NCBI GenBank assembly: GCA_013180625.2
Contig: SNVD02002696.1
Coordinates: 36,976-100,975 of the forward strand
Direction: 5' to 3'
DNA from: Boswellia sacra
Taxonomy: Eukaryota > Streptophyta > Magnoliopsida > Sapindales > Burseraceae
DNA length: 64,000 bases
The notes beneath the pieces were generated by a model that did no database searches, had not been told where the DNA came from, and saw only the letters and a program-made list of their open reading frames with translations. Position numbers and translations under genes: made by a program. Below are positions 1 through 10,024 of the stretch, in pieces. Positions within the stretch are counted from its first letter, which is position 1. Every line of letters starts with the position of its first letter.

Positions 1-2321
1 TTATAATTCCTTCTTTCGAAAGATAAATCTTCATCAATAAAGGTGATCACACCTTTCTATTTTAATCCCTTGGGTTCTCCTTCAGTCAAGGTGGTCAACA
101 TTTTGCTAGTTGTAGTAGCCACTGATATCTTTACCTCAGCCAAATCTTTTTACTATGGCTTCTCTATGCTTTTGGGATGATATTAGCAAATCCCGAATGC
201 TAGCATTCGCTTGAGTCTTCTTTAGTTACTTGATCACTTGATCCTCTTTTTCTTTGGCTTCTTCATTGGCAACTTCGTTGCTCTTCTCAATTGTCTTTTC
301 AGTTGTTTTCTCCTTCTTCTCCTCATGGTAAAATCTACCACTTCTTGTCACTCCTTGGACACTTTCTCTCTCATCTGTTAATGTTTCTCCCTCGTGTGTT
401 TCTCCCTCAACTCTCACTCCTTCTTCTTCATCACTATTAAAGTCAGACTAAAAGTTTCGAAGGATCTTAACCTTAGGAATGTCATCGCAAATTCCCGTAA
501 CTCTTACCTCCTTACACCTTCTAGGTAAACTCTCTCTGCTTACAATACCCTCATCTTGTTCCCTTTCCTAAATTCACTATCCTTCTTTACCTTAAGTCTT
601 TTAGGTGGTGGACCCTTCCTGACCCCTTTCCTCACTGTCCATTTCTTGGAAAAGGAACTTGATGATGTGGACTTCTTCTTGGCGAGTGTTACTTTAACTT
701 TTTCTTCTTCTTCTTCTTGTGGCTTTTCCTTTTCTTGGTCACTGAGATACACAAGCTTGAGTTCTAGGCTTCGTTTGACTTCTTTTATTGCAATATTCAT
801 CCACCTACTCTTTTTGGTATGAACCTTGGCTACCAAAGGAATGGGCTCGTCTTTGACCCTCTCAATGATTTTCTTAGGCTCTTCTTCTTTGGGTTCTTTC
901 ACCTTGGGCTCTTCAGCCTTAGGTTTGCTCTTCGAGGCCACCTTTCTAGTGGATTTTTTTATGTGTTCAAGCTTGGACTTCTTCCTTCTTTTGGCTCTCT
1001 CTACCTTGCTCGATTTATTCTCCTTAAAAGAGTTCATGACTTGCTCCGTAGTCAAGCTTGACCCAATCACATTGGTTGACGGAGGAGGCAACCGGCTGTA
1101 ATTGGGCAATGGGCTGCTTCTAGTATTAGGCTCATAGGTTTCTGGGTTAGAAATCTGGCCTTTGTCAATCAAGTCTTAGATCTCATGGTGGAGGCGAGTA
1201 CAATCGTCGGTTTTATGACCAGTCACTTGGTAGAATTCACACTTCTCGTGATGCCTCCAATTCCTTGGTAGTGGATTTGGAAGCTTTCTTGGTAGTAATG
1301 GCTGTAGGATCTCTTTAGCTCTCAACCTTGCAAAGATCTTGGAAAGTGGCCTTCCCAAATGACTGAACTTTCTTTGCATAGAAGTCGCCTTTACCTCCAT
1401 ATGCTTTATGCTAGACCCACTAGGTTGGTGATACTACCCTTGACTTCTTTGAGGGTAGTTATTTCTCTTCTTTCTAAATTCCAACTCTTCTATTTGGATA
1501 CCTGAATCATACAAGTCTTCAAATGTCTTAATAGGAAAGCACCAGTTTATCGCTGATGAAACTATGGGCTCCATTGATCACTATGAGAACCTGGTCTTTC
1601 TTTGCAGGTCTGGTGGTCACCTTAGCTGCCTTGGCCCTTTAACGAACTAGATATTATGAAAAAGTTTCATTAGGCTTTTGTCTTGTTGTCTCCAAAATCC
1701 TTTAAGGTTACCCTCAGTTGGGTATTGTGGAAATATTGCTCCATAAATTATTGGGAAAACTCCTCGCAATCTTCCTGAACCCTCTTAGAGAGGTCATGAT
1801 ACCATGCTACCGTATCATCTTCTAAGGATAGCATGAAATACTTCAATATGTGCTCATTTGTCAAAGGAGTAGTAGCCATGATAGCCACATATTATCTCAA
1901 GTGTGTCTTTGGATTGCCCTCTCCGTTGAACTTGGATAAGTCTAGCATTGGGAAACTTTGGAGGCAAATCAGTATCCCCAATGAGCAAGATGTCATCTAG
2001 GTCTTTGATCCCTTTTAACCCCTTCTTCTGCAAGAGGGATTAGACCTTCTCCATGTCCTTGGCCAACTGTTTGATCGATTCGGGCTCTTCCCAATTGATT
2101 GGGCTTTTTCCCTTATCTCTGTCTTGGCTGGTCTCATCATCATCATCACCATTACTGTTGGGTGGAGGTTGATTCATGTGGTTGGGCCCATTTCGTAAAG
2201 CTTCGATGAGTTGGGCCATTTGTTTTTGGATCGCACTGATGCCAGCCTTCACTTTAGCCATTTTAGCAATGTTGTTGTTGGATGCGGCCATTTCATCAAT
2301 TGGTTCTTCTTGCCTTATCAA
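1..2321 (-). pseudogene. Tat/Ogre-type gag and start of pol, decayed (element A)
   Basis: On the minus strand this is the gag region of a Ty3/gypsy Tat/Ogre-type retrotransposon. The N-terminal part (2321-2040) ends in an acidic stretch. A zinc-finger-like CEFYQVTGHKTDDC segment lies near 1260-1210. A long Lys/Glu-rich linker (1172-540) follows, then the Tat-type VQGVTRSGRFY box (about 360-330) that precedes protease. The same linker and box recur in element B at 22260-22310, which supports the family call. The frame is broken: a stop at about 1173 splits the zinc-finger exit from the linker, and 1400-2040 is full of stops and shifts. Pol lies beyond the left edge. It cannot make a full Gag. 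Confidence 0.75.
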
Positions 2322-3059
2322 AGACCACTTTGTCTAACCCAAGCTATGATTGCTACAAAACAAAGGTGTTAATGACATGCATGCATGCATGTATGCATGA
2401 TATGATTTGTGCTCATTCAAGGGCATAGATACGCTTTCAGCCTTCCAACCTTATTTCTCCCACACACATGAGGTCAAGTCTCTTTTTCCTAGGATTTTTG
2501 GCCTTATTCTCTTTCCTAATTCTAACATTCATGTTGATGTTTGGATTATCCATGATTACCATAAAAATGTCTTCTAAACGTCATGATAACCTTAACTTGT
2601 GACACATGCCCCTATTTTATTCTTATAGGTGACTTGATATTTGGCATTCTTTCATGGTGTCATGAGGTTTGAGTCAATATTATTCTAATCATAGGGATCT
2701 TACATCCATAAACAAGCATCTCAACATAGTTTTTGGATATTCATCCTATTGGAAGTTTCTAGAGTCATCTATATGGGCTTGAGTCCCAACGGTCTAATGG
2801 TCTGGGCTTTTTCAAGCGAGCGATATCCTTTTGGTTCAATCTCTTTTTATACCAATTCAATGGTATGTGCGCAAAGGTGGTGATACCAACATGAGTCATC
2901 TAAGGGTTGAATGGAGCCAAAGACTTCTTATGCCAATGCCACACTATTAGTTTAGGCAATTCATGCTCATTGTGTGCAAATGTGTAGTGATGCAAGGACT
3001 CATTATATCAACATGAGGTATTAGAATTTGGTATCCCATCAGGAATCAACTTCTCTTAT
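2322..3059 (-). other. 5' untranslated leader of element A
   Basis: This lies between the gag start and the primer binding site of the minus-strand Tat-like element. I see no ORF of note. It holds a GCATGCAT-type short repeat near 2380 and is otherwise unremarkable. Confidence 0.5.
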
Positions 3060-3078
3060 CCCTAGTGGAGTCACCATT
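3060..3078 (-). promoter_or_regulatory. Primer binding site of element A (tRNA-Arg type)
   Basis: Read on the minus strand the site is ATGGTGACTCCACTAGG, directly after an LTR end in TTCACA. It matches the TGGCGACTCC-type site of Tat/Ogre elements, thought to pair with tRNA-Arg. Related sites follow the LTRs of elements B (18481) and C (25471). Confidence 0.6.
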
Positions 3079-3592
3079 GTGAACGAGGCTTTCATCTCAT
3101 TAGAGCATTTGCGACCATGACACTGTGTCAAAGCCTCTTTCGAGACTTAAGGGAACATAAACGAGCCATGGACATGTTTGGAGAATGGAGTCGCCACTCA
3201 ATTATTCAATTGGGAATGAATAGGGGCAATCTGATCCCTTGCTTCGAGACCTAAACTACCCTCATCCCTTCAGAGATAGGTTAAGGAAGCTAGGTACAAG
3301 TCATTTTGCTCGGATATAAATTCGGCCTCTACTAGGAAAATAGCAAATAAAAATAGCCCGTGTTGTTATTTAGTTTGCTTAAGTGATTTGTTTTATGCAT
3401 ATGTTTCCATTTTTATCTTGATTAGACATATGAGATGGTTATTCAATCAATGGCAATTATAAACATCCATAGAAAGAGGGAGGAGAATAGATTACATTTC
3501 CAAGAAACATGGGGAAAGGGGAATAGGATTACAACACTTTTATTCTTCAATAAAATAAATTCTAAAATGTACATTCATCCATAACATAAATT
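3078..3592 (-). mobile_element. 3'-proximal part of element A 5' LTR, interrupted by E1
   Basis: The minus-strand LTR ends in CA next to the primer binding site. It has the block shared with the other Tat LTRs in the window: a reference to reddish boxes near 3230-3260, GGGATGAGGGTAG on the minus strand, also seen near 23075, 25265 and 58135. It breaks off at the 5-bp duplication TAAAC (3593-3597) of element E1 and resumes after 12117. Confidence 0.6.
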
Positions 3593-3597
3593 TAAAC

Positions 3598-4803
3598 TGA
3601 TAGGTGTCTATTTACGTATTACTTTTATATCAATTCGTCCATGTTTCTTTGCTATATTCCTTGGTATTTTTATGTTTTTGTGTGGTTTTGATGTTTGTAG
3701 GAGTTTTGGAGCAACTTGCACAAAAATGGAGTAAAACCCTTCATTTTCACCTCTGCTAGTCAGTGATCTTCTCGGATTTAATTGTATTGATATACAATGA
3801 ACCCGATGACATATTATATACCGTTGGAAAGCTCTCGAAGTCTATTTTCTGGAGAAATTTATGGTTTATAAATCCATTCAGTGTACCAAAAGTTGTAATC
3901 AAAACAGTGTGAGATGTATAGAAATATAATTCCACAAGCACTGTAGCATGTTTTTCCCTTCCCTTTCATTTTCTGGAATGTCTCCATGTTGTATTGTATT
4001 TACCACATTCTTAAACATGTGTAACTGAATCTAAATTGGTTGAGGGTGATTTCAAAGCCCCTGATATAGTTTTTGTAAGTTGATTGTGTAAGGAATTGTT
4101 ATCCAATTCTCTAATTGAAGTTGCTTGTATTCTCCCATATTTAATGCTTATGATTGCTTGCTGATTGTATTTGAGTGGCCAACTGAATATAATCTGGTTG
4201 TGATTTATTGCTAGACTAGAAATCTTGATCCGTAATTGTCTTGAATTTCTAATCATTAGTAGCAAAATTGTGATCAGAGATTACAATTGGAGAATATAAC
4301 CTAAGTTAAATAATCCGAGCTTGTGTGTTTATTGCTTAGATCAACCTATCTTTCTTATCATAATGCATCCATTGAATTAAACTCAGAGAGCTTGTTCTAG
4401 GTTGTTAATGGATAGAGATTAAATAAAGAGCTTGTTTTATTTAACAACAAAGTAAGGAAAGATTGGGGTAATAGAGCTTGTTATTATCTACGGTTGATAA
4501 CTTCAATGCTGTAATTAGATGACAATTCTACAATTAATTCGCAAATCCATATCTTGTGGTAGAGAAGGATCCCTTAACCAGCTTTCTCCCATTGATTTTT
4601 CATTCAAACGTACTTTCTGTTTTGTTATTCTTTGCTTGCATTCTTATTTCATTTAGTAAAGCATTCAACAAAAATCCCCCCTGTTTAGTTTATTGTTGCT
4701 GGAAATAACAAATTCAATTAGAATCAATCCTCGTGGGAACGATATCTTACTTATCACTTTATTACTTGTGCGACTAGTATACTTGCTAGTTTCGAACGCA
4801 TCA
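3598..4803 (+). repeat. E1 5' LTR with internal 204-bp deletion
   Basis: It is nearly identical to 10701-12112 but lacks the segment equal to 11055-11258; the break lies between 3950 and 3951. The missing piece holds the best TATA-like site of the LTR, so this copy may lack a working promoter. Confidence 0.93.
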
Positions 4804-4809
4804 AGTTTT

Positions 4810-4827
4810 TGGCGCCGTTGCCGGGGA
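4810..4827 (+). promoter_or_regulatory. E1 primer binding site, tRNA-Asp
   Basis: TGGCGCCGTTGCCGGGGA starts six bases after the LTR. It is complementary to the 3' end of plant tRNA-Asp(GUC), the primer used by Athila-type elements. E2 has the same site. Confidence 0.85.
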
Positions 4828-4916
4828 TTGATTTTCTAATCGATTTGTTATTTTGTTTTCATTGTTGATTCATATTTTCTTTGTTTTTCTTTTCTGATTG
4901 TTTGTGTTTAGACAAC

Positions 4917-5246
4917 ATGGCAGTAAACTTCTATCAATTCGGTAGCGGATTTGAGCCACAAGTACCATGGAGAGTAAATGAGGTAAGCACTCCGAACATT
5001 GAACAACAACTTTCTGAGCTAACCTCTCTTGTGGAAAACATGGCTGTAGGAGATATACAAAAATCTTATGAATGTGGGATATATTCTATGATGGAGCAAG
5101 TATCCAAAACCTGGCAAATCAAATGGGACAATTGGCTACTAGCATGAGCAAATTCGAGGGCCAAGATCAGAAAATTATCTTCTCAAACGTGATCAATCCA
5201 AGCGAGACTGCTAGTGCGATAACTTGCAAAGTGGAGAGCAATTAGA
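4917..5246 (+). pseudogene. E1 gag remnant
   Basis: An ATG at 4917 opens about 76 codons. They resemble the spacer just before and at the Gag zinc knuckle of Athila-type elements: a Leu/Glu-rich stretch, then ECGIY where CxxC is expected. Frame is lost near 5110, and the same protein continues in another frame to a stop near 5246. The large central Gag domain is absent, unlike E2, so E1 cannot build a particle by itself. Confidence 0.6.
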
Positions 5247-5297
5247 TGTCTTACCGGGAAATCACAAACTGATGAAGGAGATGACACCACATCCACC

Positions 5298-6422
5298 ATG
5301 AACAAAACATTGACTTCTCAGGTAAATCCTATAACCCCCATTCCTTCATATGTTTCTCCTCCACCTTTTCCTAGTAGATTTGTAAAATCGAAGAAGGAAG
5401 AACAAGAACAGAAAATCCTGGAAACTTTCAAAATCGAGGTGAGTATACCACTTTTGGATGCTATCGAACAAGTACCTCGTTATACAAAATGTTTCAAGGA
5501 GTTATGCACCAGCAAAAGAAAGTTAAAAAGAAATGAGAAAGTAAGTGTGGGGGAAGATGTTTCAGCTGTATTGCAAAGGAAAATTCCTCCAAAGTGCAAA
5601 GATCCAGGTACGTTCACCATGCCATGCACCATTGGTAAAACCAAGTTTGAAAGAGTTATGTTAGATTTAGAAGCATCTATTAACATCATGCCATATTCTA
5701 TTTATGCTTCTTTAAATCTTGGACCTTTTGCGGAAATTGGTATTACCATTCAAATTGCTGATCGTTTTAATGCATATACCAAAAGAGTTGTGGAAGATGT
5801 GCTTGTGCAGATGAATCAATTGCTTTTCCCAGTAGACTTTTATGTTCTTGAAATAGAGGATGAAACATCTCCTAATCCAACACCGATTCTTATGGGGAGA
5901 CCATTCTCGAAAACTGTTAGAACCAAGATTGTTGTTCGTGATGACACTCTCATCATAGAGTTTGATGGCAAGGTGATATGTTTCAATATTTTTGAGGCAA
6001 TGAGGTACTCTAGTGACTTACATTTTGTTCTTGCAGTTGACGTAGTTGATTCTCTGCCACAACAATGTTTTGAGTTAACTCGCAAGAATGGATTGGATAT
6101 AGCTATTAATGAGCACATAGGGACAGAAAATTCTAAGGAGTCAGAAATTTTGATACAAGTGTCCAAAGAAATGGAGAAAGTTGTGGCAAGCTTAGATGAG
6201 ACCATAGCTATAACCATAAATAGGTATGATGTTTTGTGCATTCAATTTCCTTTATCTAATGAGAAAATTCTTCCTTCTGTGATGACAGCCCCTGCCTTGG
6301 AGCTTAAGTCACTTCCAGATCATTTGAATCATGGATTCTTGGGTGAGAATGATACTTTGCGAGTTACAATGGAAATGGGCCTTGCACGAATACAAGAAGA
6401 GAAACTCGTCCGAATATTATAG
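5298..6422 (+). CDS. E1 retropepsin-type protease region ORF
   Basis: This is a 374-codon open frame. It matches the linker-plus-aspartic-protease part of Ty3/gypsy polyproteins, which cuts Gag-Pol in the particle. A Pro-rich start is followed by a basic and acidic linker (residues 28-95). The retropepsin fold region covers about residues 100-230, ending in ILMGRPF. The active site expected as DLGAS reads DLEAS (Asp123, Glu125), so the conserved Gly is lost and the enzyme is probably inactive. No start signal proves this ATG; the frame would normally be fused to gag. It ends where frame is lost entering RT. Confidence 0.8.
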   Translation: MNKTLTSQVNPITPIPSYVSPPPFPSRFVKSKKEEQEQKILETFKIEVSIPLLDAIEQVPRYTKCFKELCTSKRKLKRNEKVSVGEDVSAVLQRKIPPKCKDPGTFTMPCTIGKTKFERVMLDLEASINIMPYSIYASLNLGPFAEIGITIQIADRFNAYTKRVVEDVLVQMNQLLFPVDFYVLEIEDETSPNPTPILMGRPFSKTVRTKIVVRDDTLIIEFDGKVICFNIFEAMRYSSDLHFVLAVDVVDSLPQQCFELTRKNGLDIAINEHIGTENSKESEILIQVSKEMEKVVASLDETIAITINRYDVLCIQFPLSNEKILPSVMTAPALELKSLPDHLNHGFLGENDTLRVTMEMGLARIQEEKLVRIL

Positions 6423-6558
6423 AGCACAAAATAGCTATTGGGTGGACGATTGCTAACATTCAAGGCCCAGCCATATGCATGCACCAATTCTTGTTGGAAG
6501 AAGGATCCAAGCCCACTAGAGAAGCACAGCAGAGATTGGACCCTCCCATGATGAAACC
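6422..6558 (+). pseudogene. E1 truncated start of reverse transcriptase
   Basis: Shifted by one base from the protease ORF, about 45 codons match the N-terminal edge of Athila-type RT (IGWTIANIQG, then RLDPPMM). The text then jumps to the post-pol signature GGGAGGCAACCC (about 6596). The rest of RT, all of RNase H and all of integrase are missing, as one internal deletion. Confidence 0.7.
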
Positions 6559-7015
6559 AATGTCGGGCTGAGGACGTTAAACCAAGCGCTTATTGGGAGG
6601 CAACCCAATGTTTTTGAAAAATAAATAAAAAAAGAAAACAAAAATAAAATAAGGTAATAATGATCGATTTTTGTGTCTCGAGGAGATTCCTTTCGTAGGC
6701 CATCAAATTGATCAGGTTTTATCTCTCTTTGCCATCTGTCTCATTTGTTTTTATATTTTTTTTACTTGTTTTTTACTTTTGTTTGCTATTGTGTTGTTAT
6801 CTCTTTTATGTGTCTTTAGTTTCATTTCTGCTCTTTTCTTTTCCTTTCTTTTGCTTATTTGATTATTCTGTGCTTTGAGCTCATTTGTGCAGCAGCTTGT
6901 GGAAAACATCCAAACGGAAGTTGAAGTCATTCGCCAAAGGTTTGAAACGTGCATATCTTGGAGAAAAACAAACTCGATCGCATTATCGGTAATATCTCTT
7001 CTTTTCTCCTCTTCA
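6559..7015 (+). other. E1 post-pol untranslated segment
   Basis: This carries the Athila-type post-pol signature near 6596 and long T-rich runs. The open frames in it look incidental. A similar segment precedes the same gene in E2 (about 42385-42669, sharing GAGATTCCT and GATCA landmarks). Confidence 0.5.
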
Positions 7016-7569
7016 ATGGATGCCGATATCTTTCTATCGAACCTTCGTAAATATTTCCCTTCACTTCCTCAAAATGCTGTGTTTAAAATTTATAAAGTAC
7101 GGATGACTAGACTTTGGGCATTGATGCTCCTAAATGTGCCTGCTGATATCCGATGGCTTATCGAAGCCAAGGTGAGATTGTCCGGTGAGCCGGACATTAA
7201 TCTCGCAAAATACATGCCTGGTCTAGGAAAGAGCTACTACGCCAAGAGGCGAAGAGCGAAAAGGTTACAAGTATGTTATAAATGTGCTAGATGGAATTGT
7301 AACCAGACTTGTCGTTCATTAGGTTTTGCGTCCAGGAATAGAGAAGATAAACTTTCATTTATTAAGAATGGTTGAGTAATGAGTCGCTGGATAATGTTTT
7401 GTTAACTCTCGAGTCACATTCTTGTGGACTTGTTCAGCGTGAATTGCTTAATCTATGGACACAATTTCGTGATGAATTGCAGTGTTATAGTCTAGGGAAT
7501 CTGACTAAAAACGACCCTGTTTGCCAGTTTATAAGAAAACTGGATGGGAAGCAAATCCCCGACTCATAG
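7016..7569 (+). pseudogene. E1 cysteine-rich basic protein gene (cassette gene 1), one frameshift
   Basis: With one 1-bp deletion at about 7372 this is a 184-codon gene homologous to 42670-43219 in E2. The deletion creates the stop at 7373; the frame resumes one base over and runs to 7569. Features in order: an N-terminal part with PADIRWLIEAKVR, a G-x-G-K-S motif, a basic block KRRRAKR (about residues 77-83), and a Cys cluster C-x2-C-x4-C-x3-C at 7274-7312 (residues 87-99). A C-terminal region of about 85 residues follows. The basic block directly before a zinc-finger-like cluster recalls carlavirus small nucleic-acid-binding proteins; that homology is my inference. LOG follows 619 bp downstream. 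Function is unknown, possibly nucleic-acid binding. Confidence 0.7.
7524..7543 (+). promoter_or_regulatory. Hairpin conserved between E1 and E2
   Basis: CCAGTTT, six bases, AAACTGG: a perfect 7-bp stem within the end of cassette gene 1. All 20 bases, loop included, are identical in E2 at 43174-43193. It sits in a block of about 150 nt that is roughly 90% identical between elements and crosses the stop codon. It is a candidate cis-acting RNA signal. Confidence 0.45.
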
Positions 7570-7800
7570 AAGGCGTTTCAGCCGTTACTGGACGTAAAAC
7601 CAGAGGAAGATGTGAGCCACAATCACAACTACTTGTATATTTGAATGTGTGTTGTTGTTGTCGAATTTTATTTCTTTCTTGTTTCGTTTGATCTGATTAT
7701 CAATGTTGTTTTTGTGTTGTTGTTGTTTGTTGATTTTGTTTGTTTTAATTTCAAGTTTTCTTTTTGACAAACCAGATGACTACCCCATGATATAAGCACA
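7570..7800 (+). other. Spacer after E1 cassette gene 1
   Basis: The first 70 or so bases are about 90% identical to 43220-43292 in E2 although outside the frame. The rest is T/G-rich with no coding signal. Confidence 0.45.
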
Positions 7801-7802
7801 CG

Positions 7803-8000
7803 TGGAAGACAAGTGTGGAGGTTTTGTCAACCTCCGCCGAAAGTATATCTTTACTTTTCATGCTACCCGTGGGAGACAAGTGTGGAGGTTTTGTCAACCT
7901 CCACTGAAAGTGTATCTCCATTTTCCATGCTTCACGTGGGAAACAAGTGTGTAGGTTTTGTCAAACCTCGCCGAAAGCATATCTCATTTTTTCAAATTTT
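7803..8000 (+). repeat. Three 67-bp tandem repeats, each with a hairpin
   Basis: Repeat landmarks (GACAAGTGTGGAGG type) start at 7808, 7875 and 7942, so the period is 67 bp. Copies 1 and 2 contain GGAGGTT-TTGTC-AACCTCC, a 7-bp stem. Copy 3 differs in sequence but still pairs (AGGTTT-TGTC-AAACCT). The array lies between cassette gene 1 and LOG. E2 has no such array. Confidence 0.75.
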
Positions 8001-8076
8001 GGGGCGATAAATCTGCATCGAGCAATCCCCACCGAAATTATGTCCCCATGTGTCAAATTTGAGAGTTTTACGTGTG

Positions 8077-8083
8077 TATATAT
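8077..8083 (+). promoter_or_regulatory. TATA-like site upstream of E1 LOG
   Basis: TATATAT lies about 105 bp before the LOG ATG. E2 has ATAAATA about 50 bp before its LOG ATG. An internal promoter is possible but unproven; such strings are common in AT-rich DNA. Confidence 0.25.
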
Positions 8084-8188
8084 CCATTTTGCATATTCTC
8101 AAATGTAATTTTATAACCTGTCTTGCACTTGTATCGCATAATACCTAACGTACATCATTGTCTTGCACAATTTAGAGCACTTTTAGAA

Positions 8189-8837
8189 ATGGAGAAAACA
8201 CCAATTCGGCGATTCCAAAATATATGCGTATTTTGTGGATCGCAATTTGGTAAAGATGGAGAGTTTACAACAGCAGCTCTTGATCTTGGTAGGACATTAG
8301 CTGCGAGGGGTATTCATTTGATTTATGGAGGGGGTAGTCTTGGGTTAATGGGGTGTGTGTCGACAGCTGCATCCCTAGGAGGAGCAAAGTTCTCGGCATT
8401 ATCCCTAAACCATTAGCTGTACGAGATATCGTAGGCAACACCATGGGGAAGAGTTACAGGTTTCTAGTATGCATGAGCGTATTGCACATATGGTCATTAA
8501 ATCTGATGCATTTATAGCTTTGCCCGGTGGTTATGGTACATTAGAGGAGATATTTCAAATCACCTCTTGGGCACAGCTAAACATCCATCGGAAACCCATT
8601 GGTTTGTTAAATGTCAATAATTTTTTTGATGGTTTGTTGTCTTTTCTTGATCAAGCAGTAGAGAAAAACTTCATCTCACAGTCGGCGAGGCAAATCCTGG
8701 TTACAGCTTCAACTACAGGGGAGTTAATTGACAAATTACAAGCATTCGTCTATTCGCCTGATCCAGCAATAGCTCGGATAGATTGGTTTGGAGAAGGCAA
8801 TAAGAGGCGTAAACTGGATTTAACGCTCCATCTGTAA
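8189..8837 (+). pseudogene. LOG-like: E1 LOG-like cytokinin phosphoribohydrolase, two frameshifts
   Basis: Homologous over its full length to the intact LOG in E2 and of the same length (216 codons) once two 1-bp deletions are allowed for, near 8388 and 8450. The ATG at 8189 aligns with the E2 start and has a good context (G at -3 and +4). Visible motifs: CVFCGS, GGGSLGLMG, then (third frame) [14 protein letters not shown], and a basic tail NKRRK followed by LDLTLHL. LOG enzymes release free cytokinin base from the riboside 5'-monophosphate. There is no intron, whereas plant LOG genes normally have several. As written it yields at most a 75-residue fragment. About 60% identical to E2 LOG by eye. 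Confidence 0.9.
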
Positions 8838-9993
8838 TCTCTATCTGCTGGTTTGCTTCATTTTCGTTTGCTTTCTCTTTATTGTGTTTATTTGAGTTTT
8901 TTTTTATGTCATTTCTTTTGAGTTTTTCAGGTTGTTTCTTTCACCCCAGGTAATATTTTCTAATCTTGGCTTTTAGAGTGGTGGCTTAAAAAGTTCAAGT
9001 TCTCTTGAAACGCATTCTGGATTTCTTTAATCCATAATGGCTGAATAAGGAGGCTAACTTCTAAACTTTTTAGACCCATTCTAACTGACTTGTTTGTGTT
9101 TGCTGATTTGTTGGACTTTATTATTTTCTGAGTAAGTTTAGTTTTATGTAATTTCGAGTTGTTGTGTGTTTTTGTTTTTATCAGTTTCGATTCGAAAAAA
9201 AAAACATTGTGGAAAAACCTGAGAATGGCAGAATATGGGGTTTTCTTAACTCTTGAAACGCATTCTCTCTCAGTAAATCTGTAGTTTGTTTATTTCATGT
9301 TGTTTGAAGTGTCTTGTTTCTTGTTTTGTTCTTTCATAATAAAGGTATATAGGCTGGAAACCTTAAGTCTGCGGGCTACTGGTCCTAAGGATTGTTGAAA
9401 TATACAATCTTGACTCAGGTGTAACAACGCCACGTACCTCTTTTCTTGCATTTTGTGGGTCGATGATAAGATAATGATTGAATTAAGAATAACTCTTGGA
9501 AAATGATAAATGATGCATGGATCTGTGTGCTTGAAATGTTTATTGGTTTTCGCTTTGCTTTTGATTCCTTGCGCAACATTGAGCACTGAGCTATTATCAC
9601 TGAGTTATTTGTTCACTTAGAGAAAGTTTATGTAATTTAAATGTTTCTTCAGATTTCAATGAATTCTAGAACTTGTTTGATGGTCACTCGAGGCGAAATC
9701 CTAGACTGTGCAACATTGGGGAAATGATTTAGGCCATCTTTGGACCGTTTGAGCCTTAATAGCCAACCTTGACTGAAATTGATCCCTAGTTACCCCTTTG
9801 AGCCTTTGTAAGCCTTTTTCTTTGTTAACTCACTAAAAGATTTCCTAACCTCAAATGAATTTGTTCCAAACAGTTTATCCCTTACCTATGAGCATGTAGA
9901 TCATTCACAATTAAATTTTGAGCTATGTTCTGGTTTTGGGAAGTTAGAGGAGGTTGGGATGTGTCATGAGCAATGCAAGTGAGTTCTATTATG

Positions 9994-10024
<31 letters not shown>

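Noticed and set aside
556..1101. Three overlapping plus-strand frames (556-822, 819-1061, 826-1101), Phe/Leu-rich.
   Set aside because: Mirror images of the Lys/Glu-rich gag linker on the minus strand.
4011..4265. 84-codon frame present twice (also 11319-11573).
   Set aside because: It lies inside both LTRs of E1, so the duplication is the LTR itself; no motif or coding signal.
8380..8455. Programmed frameshifting in the E1 LOG.
   Set aside because: Two separate 1-bp losses with no slippery sequence, and E2 is open in the same stretch. Decay is simpler.
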